NCBI RefSeq assembly: GCF_001715295.1
Contig: NZ_MDKB01000002.1
Span: 1,944,313 to 2,008,312 of the forward strand
From: Streptomyces griseus
GTDB lineage: Bacteria > Actinomycetota > Actinomycetes > Streptomycetales > Streptomycetaceae
Length of the DNA stretch: 64,000 bases
Direction: 5' to 3'
A program made the translations under genes and the position numbers. Below the pieces are notes generated by a model. The model was not told the DNA's origin. It did no database searches and saw only the letters and a program-made list of their open reading frames with translations. This document shows, in pieces, positions 35,601-46,344 of this stretch (position 1 is its first letter; every line of letters starts with the position of its first letter).

Positions 35601-38334
35601 CCAGCGCATCGCGGAGCGGCTCGTCCGCCTCCTCACGGCCGGCGCCGCCGAACCCGCGACGCCGCTCAGCCGCATCGACATCCTCGAACAGGACGAGCGC
35701 GCACAGCTGCTGACCGGATGGAACGACACCGCACGGGTACTGGAACTGCCCGCGGCGACGGCCTCGGGCCCCGAGCCGGAGACCATCGCCGGGCTGTTCG
35801 CGGCCCAGGTCGCCCGGACCCCGGACGCCCTCGCGATCGTGGCCGAGGACGTGCGCCTCAGCTACACGGAGCTGGACGAGCGCTCCGCCGCGCTGGCCGC
35901 ACTCCTGGTGGCCCGCGGCGTGCGCCGCGGTGACACCGTCGCCGTGGCCGTCCCCCGCTCCGCCGACCTGACCGTCGCCCTCCTGGCCGCGATCAGGGCG
36001 GGAGCGGCCTACCTGCCGATCGAGCTGGACTACCCGGCCGAGCGGGTCGCCCACATGCTGGCCGACGCGGCCCCGGCCGTCGTGGTCACCACGAGCGGGG
36101 CGCGGGGCGCTCTCCCCGAGGAGAGCACCGGGAAGCTCGTCGTGCTCGACGACCCCGGCACGCGGGAGGAGGCGGCGTCCCTGCGCGGCACCACCGCCCT
36201 GCCCGGACCCCTGCCGGACTCCCCGGCCTACGTCATCTACACCTCCGGGTCGACCGGCCTTCCCAAGGGGGTCGTCGTACCGCACCGGGGCATCGTGAAC
36301 CGCCTGCTGTGGATGCAGGACACCTACCGGATCGGCCCGGACGACCGGGTCCTGCAGAAGACCCCGTCCGGGTTCGACGTATCGGTGTGGGAGTTCTTCT
36401 GGCCGCTGGTGGCCGGGGCGGTCCAGGTCGTCGCGAGGCCCGGCGGGCACCGCGACCCGGCCTACCTGGCGCGCCTGATCCAGGACGCGGGCGTGACGAC
36501 CGCGCACTTCGTGCCGTCCATGCTGGAGGTGTTCCTCACCGAGCCGGAGGCCGCGCACTGCACCGGCCTGCGCCGGGTGCTGTGCAGCGGCGAGGCACTG
36601 CCCACCGGACTGCGCGGGCGTTTCCGCGCGCTGCTGCCGGCCGGTCTGCACAACCTCTACGGGCCGACCGAGGCGTCGGTGGACGTGACCGCGTGGGACT
36701 GCGCCGAGGACTCCGCCGCCGCGGTGGTCCCGATCGGCAGGCCCGTCTGGAACACCCGGACGTACGTACTGGACCCCGGGCTCGCGCCGGCTCCGGTGGG
36801 CAGCAGCGGCGAGCTGTACCTGGGCGGGGTCCAGCTGGCGCACGGCTACCTCGGCCGTGCGGCGCTGACCTCCGAGCGGTTCGTGGCCGACCCCTACGGT
36901 CCGCCCGGATCACGGCTCTACCGCACCGGCGACCTGGCCAGGATCAACGCGCACGGCGTGCTGGAGTTCCTCGGCCGTACCGACGACCAGGTGAAGATCC
37001 GCGGCCAGCGCGTCGAGCTCGGCGAGATCGAGCACGCCCTCGCCCAGCACCCGCTGGTGGGCAGCGCGGTCGTCACCGTCCGCAGCTCGCCCTCCGGGGT
37101 CGCGCTCGCCGCGTACGTCACTCCGGCCGGGCCGGAGGAGCTCCCGGACGCGGCCGCCCTGCGCGACCACCTCACCGGCGTGCTGCCCGGCCACATGGTG
37201 CCCCTGCACTACACGGCCATCGACGCCGTCCCGGTCACGCCCAACGGAAAGGTCGACAAGAAGGCGCTGCCCGAGCCCGAACTGCTGGAGCGGGAGGCCG
37301 GTCGCGCCCCCCGCGACACGACCGAGACGGTGCTCTGCGAGATCTTCGCGGAACTGCTGGGCCACACCACCGTGAGCATCGACGACAACTTCTTCGAGCT
37401 CGGCGGCCACTCGCTGCTCGCCACCCGGCTGATCAGCATGGTCCGTGACCGGCTGGGTGCGGAGATGTCGGTGGTGGCGATCTTCGAGGCCCCCACGGTC
37501 GCGGCCTTGGCCGTCCGTCTCACCGAGGCGGACGGGGCAGGACCGCTGAGCCGGCTGCTGCCGCTGCGCTCCGGCGGCACCGGGGCCCCCGTCTTCTGCG
37601 TCCACCCGCTCGGCGGGCTCAGCTGGCCCTACGCCGGGCTCGCCGAGCACCTCCCGGTCGGAGTCGGGCTCTACGGACTCCAGTCCGCCGGGCTCGGCGA
37701 CGACGAGCCGCTGCCCGCGACCGTCGAGGAGATGGCCGCCGACTACGTGGCCCGTATCCGCACCGTGCAGGCCGACGGGCCCTACCGCCTGCTCGGCTGG
37801 TCGCTCGGCGGCCGGATCGCGCACGCGATGGCCGGACTCCTGGAGTCGGACGGCCAGGAGGTCGAACTGCTCGCGCTGCTGGACGCCTACCCGCGTACGG
37901 AGCCGGAGCCCGCCGCGTCCTTCTCCGAACAGGACTTCCTGCAGGGGATCCTGGCCGCGATCGGCATGGAGGCCGCCGAGCTCGGCGGCCCCGTGGAGTT
38001 CGACCGGGTGATGGCCGCGATGCGCGCCTCCGGCAAGGAGCTCGCCGGACTCACCGAGGAGCAGCTGCGCCGCCTGCAGCGGGTCATGGCCAACAGTTTC
38101 CGGGTCGAGGCCGGTTCCGTCACCGGCCGCTGCCGGGCGGACGCGGTGATGTTCGCCGCCACCGTCGATCCGGCGGGCGAGCCGGCCGACTGGCTGCACC
38201 ACCTCGACGGCGACCTGGAGATCCATGCCGTGGCCGCCGCGCACAACGACCTGATGAGGCCGCAGCCGCTCGCCGAGATCGGCGCGGTGCTGGCCAAGAA
38301 GCTGGCCCGCACCGGCTCCGCGGACCGTGCGTGA
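32677..38334 (+). CDS. NRPS 3: C-PCP-C-A(Ser)-PCP-TE, first module without A domain
   Basis: A termination synthetase of 1885 residues. Order: C (HHILLDGWS near 144), PCP (GGHSLL near 501), C (HHIAGDGWS near 688), A (SGSTGLPKG near 1185), PCP (GGHSLL near 1574), thioesterase (GWSLGG with Ser1709). The C and first PCP are joined by a short Ala/Pro linker, so the A domain is cleanly absent and must be supplied in trans. The A-domain code DVWHLSLVDK indicates Ser. GTG 32677 overlaps the NRPS2 stop as GTGA and has GGAGGA before it. The second C domain is written in foreign codon style (34267-35490). The thioesterase probably cyclises the product, by an ester to the Thr side chain if WS9326A-like. 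Confidence 0.92.
34267..35490 (+). other. C-domain segment with foreign codon usage
   Basis: Within NRPS3, codons switch abruptly from C-ending to G- or T-ending (GTG, GGT, TTG, GAT, TAT) at about 34267 and switch back at about 35490. The protein stays a normal C domain. The sharp edges, falling inside the PCP tail and near the end of the C domain, indicate a recombined-in module part. Confidence 0.75.
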
Positions 38335-38376
38335 CGCCTGCACGGCACCCGTCCCCCAGCAGAAAGAGGTTTTGAG

Positions 38377-39078
38377 ATGGCACGAGCAATGGTTCTCTGC
38401 GTTCCGTTCGCCGGAGCGGGCGCGTCGGTCTTCCGCCCGTGGGTCCCGCTCTGCGAGGACCGCTTCGACCTCGCGGCCGTACAGCTGCCGGGCCGCGAGC
38501 AGCGTTTCGCGGAGGAGCCCTACCAGGACGTGGCCGTGGCGGTCGAAGGGCTGATGCCCGAGGTGCTGGAGCGGGTCTCGGGCGCGGGCCCGGTCGTGCT
38601 CTTCGGCCACAGTCTCGGCGCGGTCCTCTCGTACGAGCTCGCGCACCGGCTGGCCGCGACCGACGGGGTCGACCTGGCCGCGCTCGTGGTCAGCGGCTCG
38701 CCCGGTCCCTGGACCCGCCGGGAGAACGGCGCGAGCGGCCTGGACGACGACCAGTTCCTGGAAAGGGTGCGCGAGTTCGCCGGCTACCGGCACGAAGCGC
38801 TCGAGGACCCGGAGATGCGCGAGCTGCTGCTCCCCTCGCTGCGGGCGGACGTCGAGATGCACGAGAGCTACCTCGCCCTGTCCGACACGCCGCTGCCCGT
38901 GCCGATCACCTCGGTACGCGGCACCACGGACACCCTCGTGAGCCCCGAGCAGGCCCTGGAGTGGAGCAAGGCCACCGACAAGGCCTTCGACCTCGTGGAG
39001 GTCGAGGGCGGTCACATGTACCTGGTCGACAACACCGAGGCCCTGATCAGGGTGCTCGCGGACGTCGTCCCCGGATGA
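38377..39078 (+). CDS. type II thioesterase (second)
   Basis: A 233-residue stand-alone thioesterase with GHSLG (Ser79) and EGGHMYL (His213), and the N-terminal LCVPFAGAGASVFRPW loop. ATG 38377 follows AGAAAGAGG. It comes right after the NRPS genes, so it probably clears mis-primed or mis-loaded PCPs on the peptide line. With A domains acting in trans, it could also take part in transfer of aminoacyl groups, although its Ser nucleophile suits hydrolysis. Confidence 0.9.
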   Translation: MARAMVLCVPFAGAGASVFRPWVPLCEDRFDLAAVQLPGREQRFAEEPYQDVAVAVEGLMPEVLERVSGAGPVVLFGHSLGAVLSYELAHRLAATDGVDLAALVVSGSPGPWTRRENGASGLDDDQFLERVREFAGYRHEALEDPEMRELLLPSLRADVEMHESYLALSDTPLPVPITSVRGTTDTLVSPEQALEWSKATDKAFDLVEVEGGHMYLVDNTEALIRVLADVVPG

Positions 39079-39125
39079 GTGCGGCGGGCGAGTCCACCGG
39101 CCGCCCCCAACGTTAAGGAGACTTG

Positions 39126-39950
39126 GTGCGCCTGCAAGGAAAGACCGTCATCGTGACGGGCGCCGCACGCGGTGTCGGCCGTGCCTGTGCGCTCGCGTTC
39201 AGCCGGGAGGGCGCCGACCTGGCCCTGCTCGACGTGTGCGGCGACATCGAGGGCGTGCCCTACCCGCTCGGCACGGCCAGCCAGCTCGCGCACACGGCCG
39301 AGCTGTGCCGCCGGGAGGGGGCGGCCGTCCTCACGGCGCAGGCCGACATCCGCGACCGTGCCGCCCTGCGGTCGGCCGTGGACCGGACCTGCGAGAGGTT
39401 CGGCCGCGTGGACGTCCTCCTCAACAACGCGGGCATCGTCGCGCCGTCGGGGAAGCCGGCCCACGAGGTCGGCGAGGAGGAGTGGCAGGTGATGCTCGAC
39501 ATCAACCTGTCCGGTGCCTGGCGGATGACCTCGATCGTCGGCCCCCTGCTGCTCGCCCAGCGGTCCGGCAGCGTCATCAACGTGGCCTCCACCGCCGGCC
39601 TCGTCGGCTACCGGAACTTCGCCGGGTACGCCGCGTCCAAGCACGGGCTCATCGGCCTGACGAAGGCGACCGCCCTCGACTACGCGCCGCTGAAGGTACG
39701 GGTCAACGCCCTGTGCCCCGGATCGATCCGGGACGACAGCCGGGCCGAGGGGCGGATGCTCGGGGAGATCGCCAGGGCACTCGATCTCCCGGTCTCCGAG
39801 AGCGAGGAGACCTTCGTGCAGTCGCAGCCCATGAACGCGCTGATCGAGCCGGAGGACGTAGCCGGGGCAGCCCTCTGGCTGGCCTCCGACGAGTCCGTTC
39901 AGGTGACCGGCTCCGTGCTCACCGTCGACGGTGGCTTCACCGCCCGGTGA
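39126..39950 (+). CDS. short-chain dehydrogenase, mycofactocin-coupled type
   Basis: A 274-residue classical SDR: TGAARGVG cofactor motif near residue 11, NNAG, and the catalytic YAASK (Tyr168, Lys172). Between the second and third strands it has a long insert, CGDIEGVPYPLGTASQLAHT, typical of the SDR subfamily that holds NAD tightly and is re-oxidised by mycofactocin. GTG 39126 is chosen because AAGGAG sits five bases upstream; TTG 39123 is too close. Substrate unknown; in this setting it may oxidise or reduce an amino-acid side chain or the acyl chain. No mycofactocin genes are in the window. Confidence 0.8.
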   Translation: MRLQGKTVIVTGAARGVGRACALAFSREGADLALLDVCGDIEGVPYPLGTASQLAHTAELCRREGAAVLTAQADIRDRAALRSAVDRTCERFGRVDVLLNNAGIVAPSGKPAHEVGEEEWQVMLDINLSGAWRMTSIVGPLLLAQRSGSVINVASTAGLVGYRNFAGYAASKHGLIGLTKATALDYAPLKVRVNALCPGSIRDDSRAEGRMLGEIARALDLPVSESEETFVQSQPMNALIEPEDVAGAALWLASDESVQVTGSVLTVDGGFTAR

Positions 39951-39980
39951 AGCACCGCAACCACGTCAAGGGAACCAGTC

Positions 39981-42900
39981 GTGTCGATCTCTGAACAGGA
40001 CGCCGTCGCAGCCCTCACCCCGGCCCGGCGTACCGTCGTCCCCTCCCGGGACCGGGCGAGGGAGAGCGGCCGGGAAGCACCCGGCGCGGTGTGCCACGCG
40101 CTGAGCGCACGGATCACCGGACCGCTGCGTGCGCACGCGCGGGACGAGCTGGCGGACCGGTTCGCCGCGCGCGCCGCGGAGCTCGTGGCCGGCGGCCCGG
40201 CGGCGGGCCTCTTCCCCGGAGCCGCGACGCTGTGGCCGCAGGCGGTGCCGTGCCGCTCCGACTCGTCCGACGCGGCGCGGTGGCGTACCCGGGAGCTGGA
40301 CCGGCCGCTGGTCGCCCACCGGGACCCGGCGGTCCGCGGGGTGCTCCTGACCTACACCGACGGCGTCGCCGACCTGGTCGTGGTCGCCCACCGGGCGGCT
40401 CTCGGCGCCGTCGCCCTGCGCCGGTTCGCCGACGAGGTGCTGGACCGCGCGCCCGCCGCGCCGGACGCCGCCCCCGCGGACGCCCTCCCCGCCCCGGACC
40501 CCGTCGCACAGGCCGCCGGACTGGCCGACTGCGAGTTCGGCGACCGGCCGGACTGGGGGCTGGGCCGGCCGCACGGCCCTGACGTCCGGGAGACCCGTAC
40601 GCTGCCGTTGCCCGCCGGGCACCCCGCCGGCGACCCGGAGAGCTGGGCCGCCGCCCTCGGCCTCGTCCTCGCGCGGTACGAGGGACTCGTCCGGCCGCTC
40701 GTCCCGGCGCTGGTCACCGACGCCACCGGCCCGCGGCCCGTCGAGGGCGTCGCGCTCGTGCCCGTCGAGGCCGGCCCGGCGTACACGCTCGGCACGGTGC
40801 ACAAGGGGGTCCGTACCGCCCTCGCCGCCGGCCCCGCCTGGTACACCGAGGAACTCCGGCGCGCACTCGTGGCCGCCGACGGGGAGTTCGAGGCGTTCCC
40901 CGCCGTGGGGACCGTCGCCGTCGGCCTCGGATCCGCGGACGACCCCGGCACGGACACCTACCTGCCGTTCCAGCGCGCCCCGTTCCCGGTGACCGTCTCC
41001 GTGACCCGCGACAGCGCCGGTGGCCTGCTGCTGCGCTGCGACCACTCGCCGCGGCTGCTGCACCCCGACATCGCGGACCGGCTCCTGGGACACGTGGCGC
41101 GGGTGCACAGGGCGCTCTGCGAGTCGCCCGGCACCCCGGTCGCCGACGTCGCCCTGCTGGACGAGGCCGAGCGGGCCGCCACGGCGGAACTCGGCCGGCC
41201 GGCACCCCTGCCGTGGTTCGAGCCGGAGCGGATCGACGTGGCCGTGGCCGCCATCGCGGCGTCCCGTCCGGATGCCGTCGCCGTGTCCTTCGAGTCCACC
41301 CGGCTCAGCTACCGCGAGCTCGACGGCCGTGCCGACCGGCTCGCCCACGCGCTGCGCGGGCTCGGAGTCGGCGACGGCGACCGGGTCGGCGTCTGCCTGG
41401 AACGGTCCGCCGAACTCGTCGTCACGCTGCTCGCCGTGCTCAAGGCCGGCGCCACCTACGTACCCATGGACCCGGCCTACCCGCAGGAGCGGCTCGCGTA
41501 CACGACCGCGGACGCGGAACTCGCCGTCGTCGTCACGGACCGTGCCGACTTCCCCGGCGGTGAGGCCGTCCGCGTCATCGGTACGGCGGAGCTGGCCGGG
41601 CTGACGCCGGGGACGGTCGACGGCCCGCCGGCCTCGGCGACCGGGCCGCACGACCCCGCGTACGTCATCTACACCTCCGGGTCGACCGGCCGCCCCAAGG
41701 GCGTCGTCATCCCGCACGTGAACGTGCTGAGCCTGATGGCCGCCACCCTGGAGGACTTCGCACTCGGTTCCGACGACGTCTGGACGCTGTTCCACTCCAG
41801 CGCCTTCGACTTCTCCGTCTGGGAGATCTGGGGCTGCCTGCTCACCGGTGGCCGCCTGGTCGTCGTGCCCTACTGGGTGTCGCGTTCCCCGGAGGAGTTC
41901 CACCGGCTGCTCGTCCAGGAGCGGGTCTCCGTCCTCAGCCAGACCCCGTCGGCCTTCGCCCATCTGATGGACGTCGAACGGGACGGCGCCGAACCCGTCC
42001 CGGTGCGGCTGGTGGTCTTCGGCGGAGAAGGGCTCGAAGCCCGCATGCTGCTGCCCTGGTTCGACCGGCACCCGGAGACCGGGTGCCGTGTCGTCAACAT
42101 GTACGGCATCACCGAGACGACCGTGCACGTGACCGCGCAGACCGTCACCCGGTACGAGGCGCTCACCGGATCCAGGTCCGTCGGGCACGCCCTGCCCGGC
42201 TGGTGGGTGCGGGTCGCCGACCCGGAGGGCAGGCCGCTGCCCGTCGGTGTCGCCGGCGAGATCTACGTCGGCGGGGCCGGAGTCGCGGCGCACTACCTCA
42301 ACAAGCCCGACCTCGACGCGCTGCGCTTCCTCACCGACCCCCTCACCGGGGAGCGGATGTACCGCAGCGGCGACAAGGGCAGGCTGCTGCCCGACGGCCG
42401 GCTGGAGCACCTCGGCCGGCTGGACAACCAGGTCAAGCTGCGCGGCTTCCGCATCGAGCTCGACGAGATCAGGGCCGTACTGCTGGACGACCCGCAGGTC
42501 GGTGCCGCCGCCGTCGTCCTCAACCGCACCGACCCGGACGACCCGGCGACCGCCCAGCTCGACGCCTATGTGGTGACGGCCGGCGACGGCGACACCGCCG
42601 GGGTACGGCAGCGGGCCGCACGGTACCTCCCCGCGTACATGGTCCCCTCGACCGTCACCGCGCTGGACAGGATGCCGCTCACGCCGAACGGCAAGCTCGA
42701 CGCGCGCAAGCTCCCCCGGCCCGCCCACGCGCCGGCGGTGGAGCCCGCTCCGGTGCCCGTCGCCGCCGCGGAAGGCCCGGAGCCCGCCGCACCGCAGGAC
42801 GAGTTCACCTCGACCCTGCTGGAGGTGTGGCAGGAGGTGCTCGGCGTCGCCGTCGGACCCGACGACAACTTCTTCGACCTCGGCGGCAACTCGCTGCTGG

Positions 42901-43007
42901 CCATGCGCGTCGGCGCGGCGTTGCGCCGGCGCGGGGCCGCCACGGTCCCCATGCGGGACCTGTACATGTCCCCGACGATCCGTCAGCTGGCCGCCGGGCG
43001 CGCGTGA
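39981..43007 (+). CDS. trans-acting NRPS: degenerate C-like domain - A(Thr) - PCP
   Basis: A 1008-residue protein. The C-terminal two thirds are an A domain (SGSTGRPKG near 565) and PCP (GGNSLLAMR near 965). The code I read is DFWSVGMVHK, a Thr-type code. The first 400 residues show only remnants of a condensation domain: VVVAHRAALGAV stands where HHxxxDG should be, and the C-terminal part (LPFQRAPFPVTV to HVARVHRAL) resembles the end of C domains. So this is probably not a condensing module but a loading protein for the A-less module of NRPS3. In WS9326A-type clusters two trans A domains are known. The N-terminal domain may serve docking. Confidence 0.8.
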   Translation: MSISEQDAVAALTPARRTVVPSRDRARESGREAPGAVCHALSARITGPLRAHARDELADRFAARAAELVAGGPAAGLFPGAATLWPQAVPCRSDSSDAARWRTRELDRPLVAHRDPAVRGVLLTYTDGVADLVVVAHRAALGAVALRRFADEVLDRAPAAPDAAPADALPAPDPVAQAAGLADCEFGDRPDWGLGRPHGPDVRETRTLPLPAGHPAGDPESWAAALGLVLARYEGLVRPLVPALVTDATGPRPVEGVALVPVEAGPAYTLGTVHKGVRTALAAGPAWYTEELRRALVAADGEFEAFPAVGTVAVGLGSADDPGTDTYLPFQRAPFPVTVSVTRDSAGGLLLRCDHSPRLLHPDIADRLLGHVARVHRALCESPGTPVADVALLDEAERAATAELGRPAPLPWFEPERIDVAVAAIAASRPDAVAVSFESTRLSYRELDGRADRLAHALRGLGVGDGDRVGVCLERSAELVVTLLAVLKAGATYVPMDPAYPQERLAYTTADAELAVVVTDRADFPGGEAVRVIGTAELAGLTPGTVDGPPASATGPHDPAYVIYTSGSTGRPKGVVIPHVNVLSLMAATLEDFALGSDDVWTLFHSSAFDFSVWEIWGCLLTGGRLVVVPYWVSRSPEEFHRLLVQERVSVLSQTPSAFAHLMDVERDGAEPVPVRLVVFGGEGLEARMLLPWFDRHPETGCRVVNMYGITETTVHVTAQTVTRYEALTGSRSVGHALPGWWVRVADPEGRPLPVGVAGEIYVGGAGVAAHYLNKPDLDALRFLTDPLTGERMYRSGDKGRLLPDGRLEHLGRLDNQVKLRGFRIELDEIRAVLLDDPQVGAAAVVLNRTDPDDPATAQLDAYVVTAGDGDTAGVRQRAARYLPAYMVPSTVTALDRMPLTPNGKLDARKLPRPAHAPAVEPAPVPVAAAEGPEPAAPQDEFTSTLLEVWQEVLGVAVGPDDNFFDLGGNSLLAMRVGAALRRRGAATVPMRDLYMSPTIRQLAAGRA

Positions 43008-43058
43008 AGCGCGCACCCGCGAGCACGAAGCGTCCCGTTCCGAAAGATGGAAGACACG

Positions 43059-44849
43059 ATGGCTGAATCGCTCCTGCCCGACCTCTTTCAGCAGCAGGCG
43101 GCACGCACGCCGCACGCCCCCGCCGTCCGCTCCGGCGGGCAGGAGCTGACCTACGCGGAGCTCAACACCCGTGCGAACCGGCTGGCGCACCACCTGATCG
43201 CCTGCGGGGCCGGCCCCGAGCGCCTGGTCGGTGTGCGGCTGCCCAGGTCGGCCGACCTGGTGGTGGCGTTGCTCGGTGTCCTCAAGGCCGGCGCGGCCTA
43301 CGTACCGATCGACAGCGACTCCCCGGCGGAGCGCACCGCGTTCATCATCGAGGACACCGGACTCGGTCTGGTGCTGGGTGAGCGGGCCGCGCCGCGCGGC
43401 GCCGGCGGGAGCCCGGAGACCCTGACGGTCGCCGGGGCGGTCGCCGCGGCGCAGGCGGCCGGTCTTCCGGACCACGACCCCACGGACGCCTGCCGGGCCG
43501 CGCCGCTGCGCCCGGACAACCTGGCGTACGTCATCTACACCTCCGGATCGACCGGCCGCCCCAAGGGCGTCACCGTGCAGCACGACACCCTGACGCGCTA
43601 CCTGGACTTCGCGTGCGCGCAGTACCCGGGACTGGCGGACGGGGCGCTGCTGCACTCCCCGGTGGCCTTCGACCTCACGGTCACCGCCCTGTACGGGCCG
43701 CTCCTCCTGGGCGGCTGCGTCCGGGTCGCGGCCCTGGACCGCGAGCCGGCGGCCGGTCCGGAGGAGGAGAGGCCGGGCTTCGTCAAGGCGACCCCCTCGC
43801 ACCTCCCGCTGCTGGCCGCCCTGCCGGGCTCGCTGTCGCCCACCCGTGAGCTCGTGGTGGGCGGCGAGATGCTGCGCGGGGACGTCGTCGACCAGTGGCG
43901 CACCGCGCACCCCGGCGCGGCGGTCGTCAACGAGTACGGTCCCACCGAGGCGACCGTCGGATGCTGTGTGTTCCGCATCGAGCCGGAGGAGGAGACCGCC
44001 CCGGGCGCCGTCCCCATCGGCGTGCCCACGCCGGGCACCGAGCTGTACGTGCTGGACGAGCGGCTCGCGGCGGTCGGCAGCGGGACGGCGGGCGAGCTGT
44101 ACATCGCGGGCGGCCAGGTCGCCCGCGGCTACCTGCGCAGGCCCGGCCTCACCGCCGGACGGTTCGTGGCGAACCCCTTCGGCGGCGGCCGGATGTACCG
44201 TACGGGCGACATCGCCCGGGTGCGCCCCGACGGAGTCCTGGAGTACCTGGGCCGCACCGACGACCAGGTGAAGATCAGCGGCTACCGCATCGAGCTCGGC
44301 GAGGTCAGCTCGGTGCTCGGCTCCCTTCCCGGAGTGCGGCTCGCCGCCGTGGTCGCACGCGAGGACCGGGCCGGCGACCGGTACCTGGCGGGCTACGCCG
44401 TACCGGAGGACGGGGCGGCCGTGGACCCCGCCGGCCTGCGTGCGGCCGTCGCCGAGGTGCTCCCCGCCTACATGGTGCCCGCCCGGATCATGGTGGTCGG
44501 CGACCTCCCGCTGACCTCGAACGGGAAGCTCGACCAGGCCGCCCTGCCCGAACCTCCGGCCGACGCCGAGGTGCCGGGCGCCGAACCGGAGAGCCCCGCC
44601 GTGACCCGGCTGTGCGAGCTGTTCGCCGAGGTCCTCGACCTGCCGGTGGTCTACCTCGACGACGACTTCTTCGCCCGGGGCGGGAACAGCCTGCGAGCCG
44701 TCCGCCTCGCCGGGCGGGCCCGCAAGGAGGGCTGGACCTTCGGACTGCGGGACGTGCTGGACCTGCGCACCCCCCGCGCCCTCGCCGGCCGGGCAGCCGG
44801 CGTGGACGCCGGTGCCGCGCGACTCGTCGAGGACGGGGCCGCCCTGTGA
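43059..44849 (+). CDS. trans-acting A(Asn)-PCP didomain
   Basis: A 596-residue protein with an A domain (SGSTGRPKG near 160) and a PCP ([11 protein letters not shown] near 540) and nothing else. The code read by hand is DLTKVGEVGK, matching Asn codes. ATG 43059 is preferred to ATG 43047 because GGAAG lies five bases upstream. It would charge its own PCP with Asn, which must then be passed to a module of the main line, presumably NRPS3, by a separate transferase. Together with the Thr-type protein just upstream it forms the second trans A-domain of the cluster. Its stop overlaps the ferredoxin reductase start. Confidence 0.88.
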   Translation: MAESLLPDLFQQQAARTPHAPAVRSGGQELTYAELNTRANRLAHHLIACGAGPERLVGVRLPRSADLVVALLGVLKAGAAYVPIDSDSPAERTAFIIEDTGLGLVLGERAAPRGAGGSPETLTVAGAVAAAQAAGLPDHDPTDACRAAPLRPDNLAYVIYTSGSTGRPKGVTVQHDTLTRYLDFACAQYPGLADGALLHSPVAFDLTVTALYGPLLLGGCVRVAALDREPAAGPEEERPGFVKATPSHLPLLAALPGSLSPTRELVVGGEMLRGDVVDQWRTAHPGAAVVNEYGPTEATVGCCVFRIEPEEETAPGAVPIGVPTPGTELYVLDERLAAVGSGTAGELYIAGGQVARGYLRRPGLTAGRFVANPFGGGRMYRTGDIARVRPDGVLEYLGRTDDQVKISGYRIELGEVSSVLGSLPGVRLAAVVAREDRAGDRYLAGYAVPEDGAAVDPAGLRAAVAEVLPAYMVPARIMVVGDLPLTSNGKLDQAALPEPPADAEVPGAEPESPAVTRLCELFAEVLDLPVVYLDDDFFARGGNSLRAVRLAGRARKEGWTFGLRDVLDLRTPRALAGRAAGVDAGAARLVEDGAAL

Positions 44850-46051
44850 GCGCCGGCCGCGTCGTGATCGTCGGCGCATCCCTCGGCGGCAGCCGGGTCG
44901 CGGAGGGCCTGCGGCAGGCGGGCCACACCGGTCCGGTCGTGCTCGTCGACCCGGATCCGGACGCCCCCTACGACAGGCCCCCGCTGTCGAAGCAGATCCT
45001 CACCGGCGAGTGGACGCCCGACCGGGCGTCGCTCGGCGACCCGGCGCAGTGGCAGGCGGAGCGGCACGTTGCGGCCGCCACCTCCCTGGACCCGGCGAAC
45101 CGGGTGCTGCGCCTGGACGACGGCACCGAACTCACCTACGACAAGCTGGTCCTGGCGTGCGGAGCGGTCCCCAGGACGCTGCCGGGGATGCCGCGCCGCG
45201 GGGTCCACCCGCTGCGGACCCTGGCCGACTCGCTGGAGCTGCGGGCGCGCCTGGACGGCCTGAGCGGCTCCGGGCACGTGGTGGTCGTCGGCGGCGGCTT
45301 CGTCGGCGCCGAGGTGGCCTCCGCCGCCCGCTCGCGCGGGATCGGCGTCACGATGGTCGAGGCGCTGCCCGCCCCGCTGTCCGGACTGCTCGGCGAGGAG
45401 GTCGCCGCCGAACTGGCGCGGCTGCACACCGACAACGGCGTACGGCTGCTGTGCGGCACCTCGGTCGCCGCGCTGACCGGCGCGCCCGAGGTCACCGGGG
45501 TGGAGCTCACCGACGGGACCGTACTGAAGGCGGACGCGGTCGTCGTGGGGGTCGGCGTACGCCCGGCCACGGACTGGCTGGCCGGCTCCGGCATCCCGCT
45601 GGACGACGGGGGCGGGATCCTGAGCGACGAGTTCTGCGCCGTCGACGCCGGGCGGACGGTGTACGCGGTCGGGGACGCGGCCCGGTGCCGCGACCCCCGG
45701 CTCGGCCGGCATCTGCGGGTCGAGCACTGGACCAACACGGTGGAGCAGGCGGCCGTCGTCGTCCGCAACCTCCTGGAGCCCGTCCCGGTGGCCTGCGGGC
45801 ACGAGTTCTTCGTCTGGTCCGACCAGTACGGGGGCAAGATCGCCCTGCTCGGACGCCCGGACCCCGGCGCGGAGGTGACCGTGGTGCACGCCGACGGGCC
45901 GCGCCGGCGGTTCGCCGTGGCCTACCACCACGGTCCGCGGCTGTACGCCGCGCTGACGGTGAACTGGCCCAAGGCCCTTCTCGCGGCCCGGCGTTCGGCG
46001 GGTACGCCGGACGGTGCCCACGACACCGTCGCCGCTTGGAAGTCTTTGTAG
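44846..46051 (+). CDS. FAD-dependent ferredoxin reductase
   Basis: A 401-residue pyridine-nucleotide-disulfide-type reductase. It has an N-terminal FAD-binding fold ([18 protein letters not shown]), an NAD-binding fold near residue 150 ([13 protein letters not shown]), and the VYAVGDAA motif that contacts FAD, as in putidaredoxin and rhodocoxin reductases. GTG 44846 overlaps the previous stop as GTGA. It most likely reduces the [3Fe-4S] ferredoxin at 15391 for the P450, so the redox chain is split between two places in the cluster. Confidence 0.9.
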   Translation: MSAGRVVIVGASLGGSRVAEGLRQAGHTGPVVLVDPDPDAPYDRPPLSKQILTGEWTPDRASLGDPAQWQAERHVAAATSLDPANRVLRLDDGTELTYDKLVLACGAVPRTLPGMPRRGVHPLRTLADSLELRARLDGLSGSGHVVVVGGGFVGAEVASAARSRGIGVTMVEALPAPLSGLLGEEVAAELARLHTDNGVRLLCGTSVAALTGAPEVTGVELTDGTVLKADAVVVGVGVRPATDWLAGSGIPLDDGGGILSDEFCAVDAGRTVYAVGDAARCRDPRLGRHLRVEHWTNTVEQAAVVVRNLLEPVPVACGHEFFVWSDQYGGKIALLGRPDPGAEVTVVHADGPRRRFAVAYHHGPRLYAALTVNWPKALLAARRSAGTPDGAHDTVAAWKSL

Positions 46052-46344
46052 TCGCAGCTTGCTGTAAAGGCCCTGTCGTCCCCCGGTGCTCCTCCGGCAC
46101 GATCGGACCACGTCGAACCGACGTCCGACCGACACGGCCGACGGCTTTCCGCGCAGGAACGCGTACACCTCCCGCAGGCGTGCGCGCCTCTCCTCCGGGA
46201 CGCCCGGACGGACCGCCGAGCACGGACCGTCCGGCGGTCGGACGAGGTCGGCGGCTTCTGCGGGCGATCGCCGGCCGGCTGTCAGGCACGGGCCGTTCGC
46301 CCCGCCGTCCCTGTGGTGTTCCCCATCCTTCGAAGGGCTTTCCG

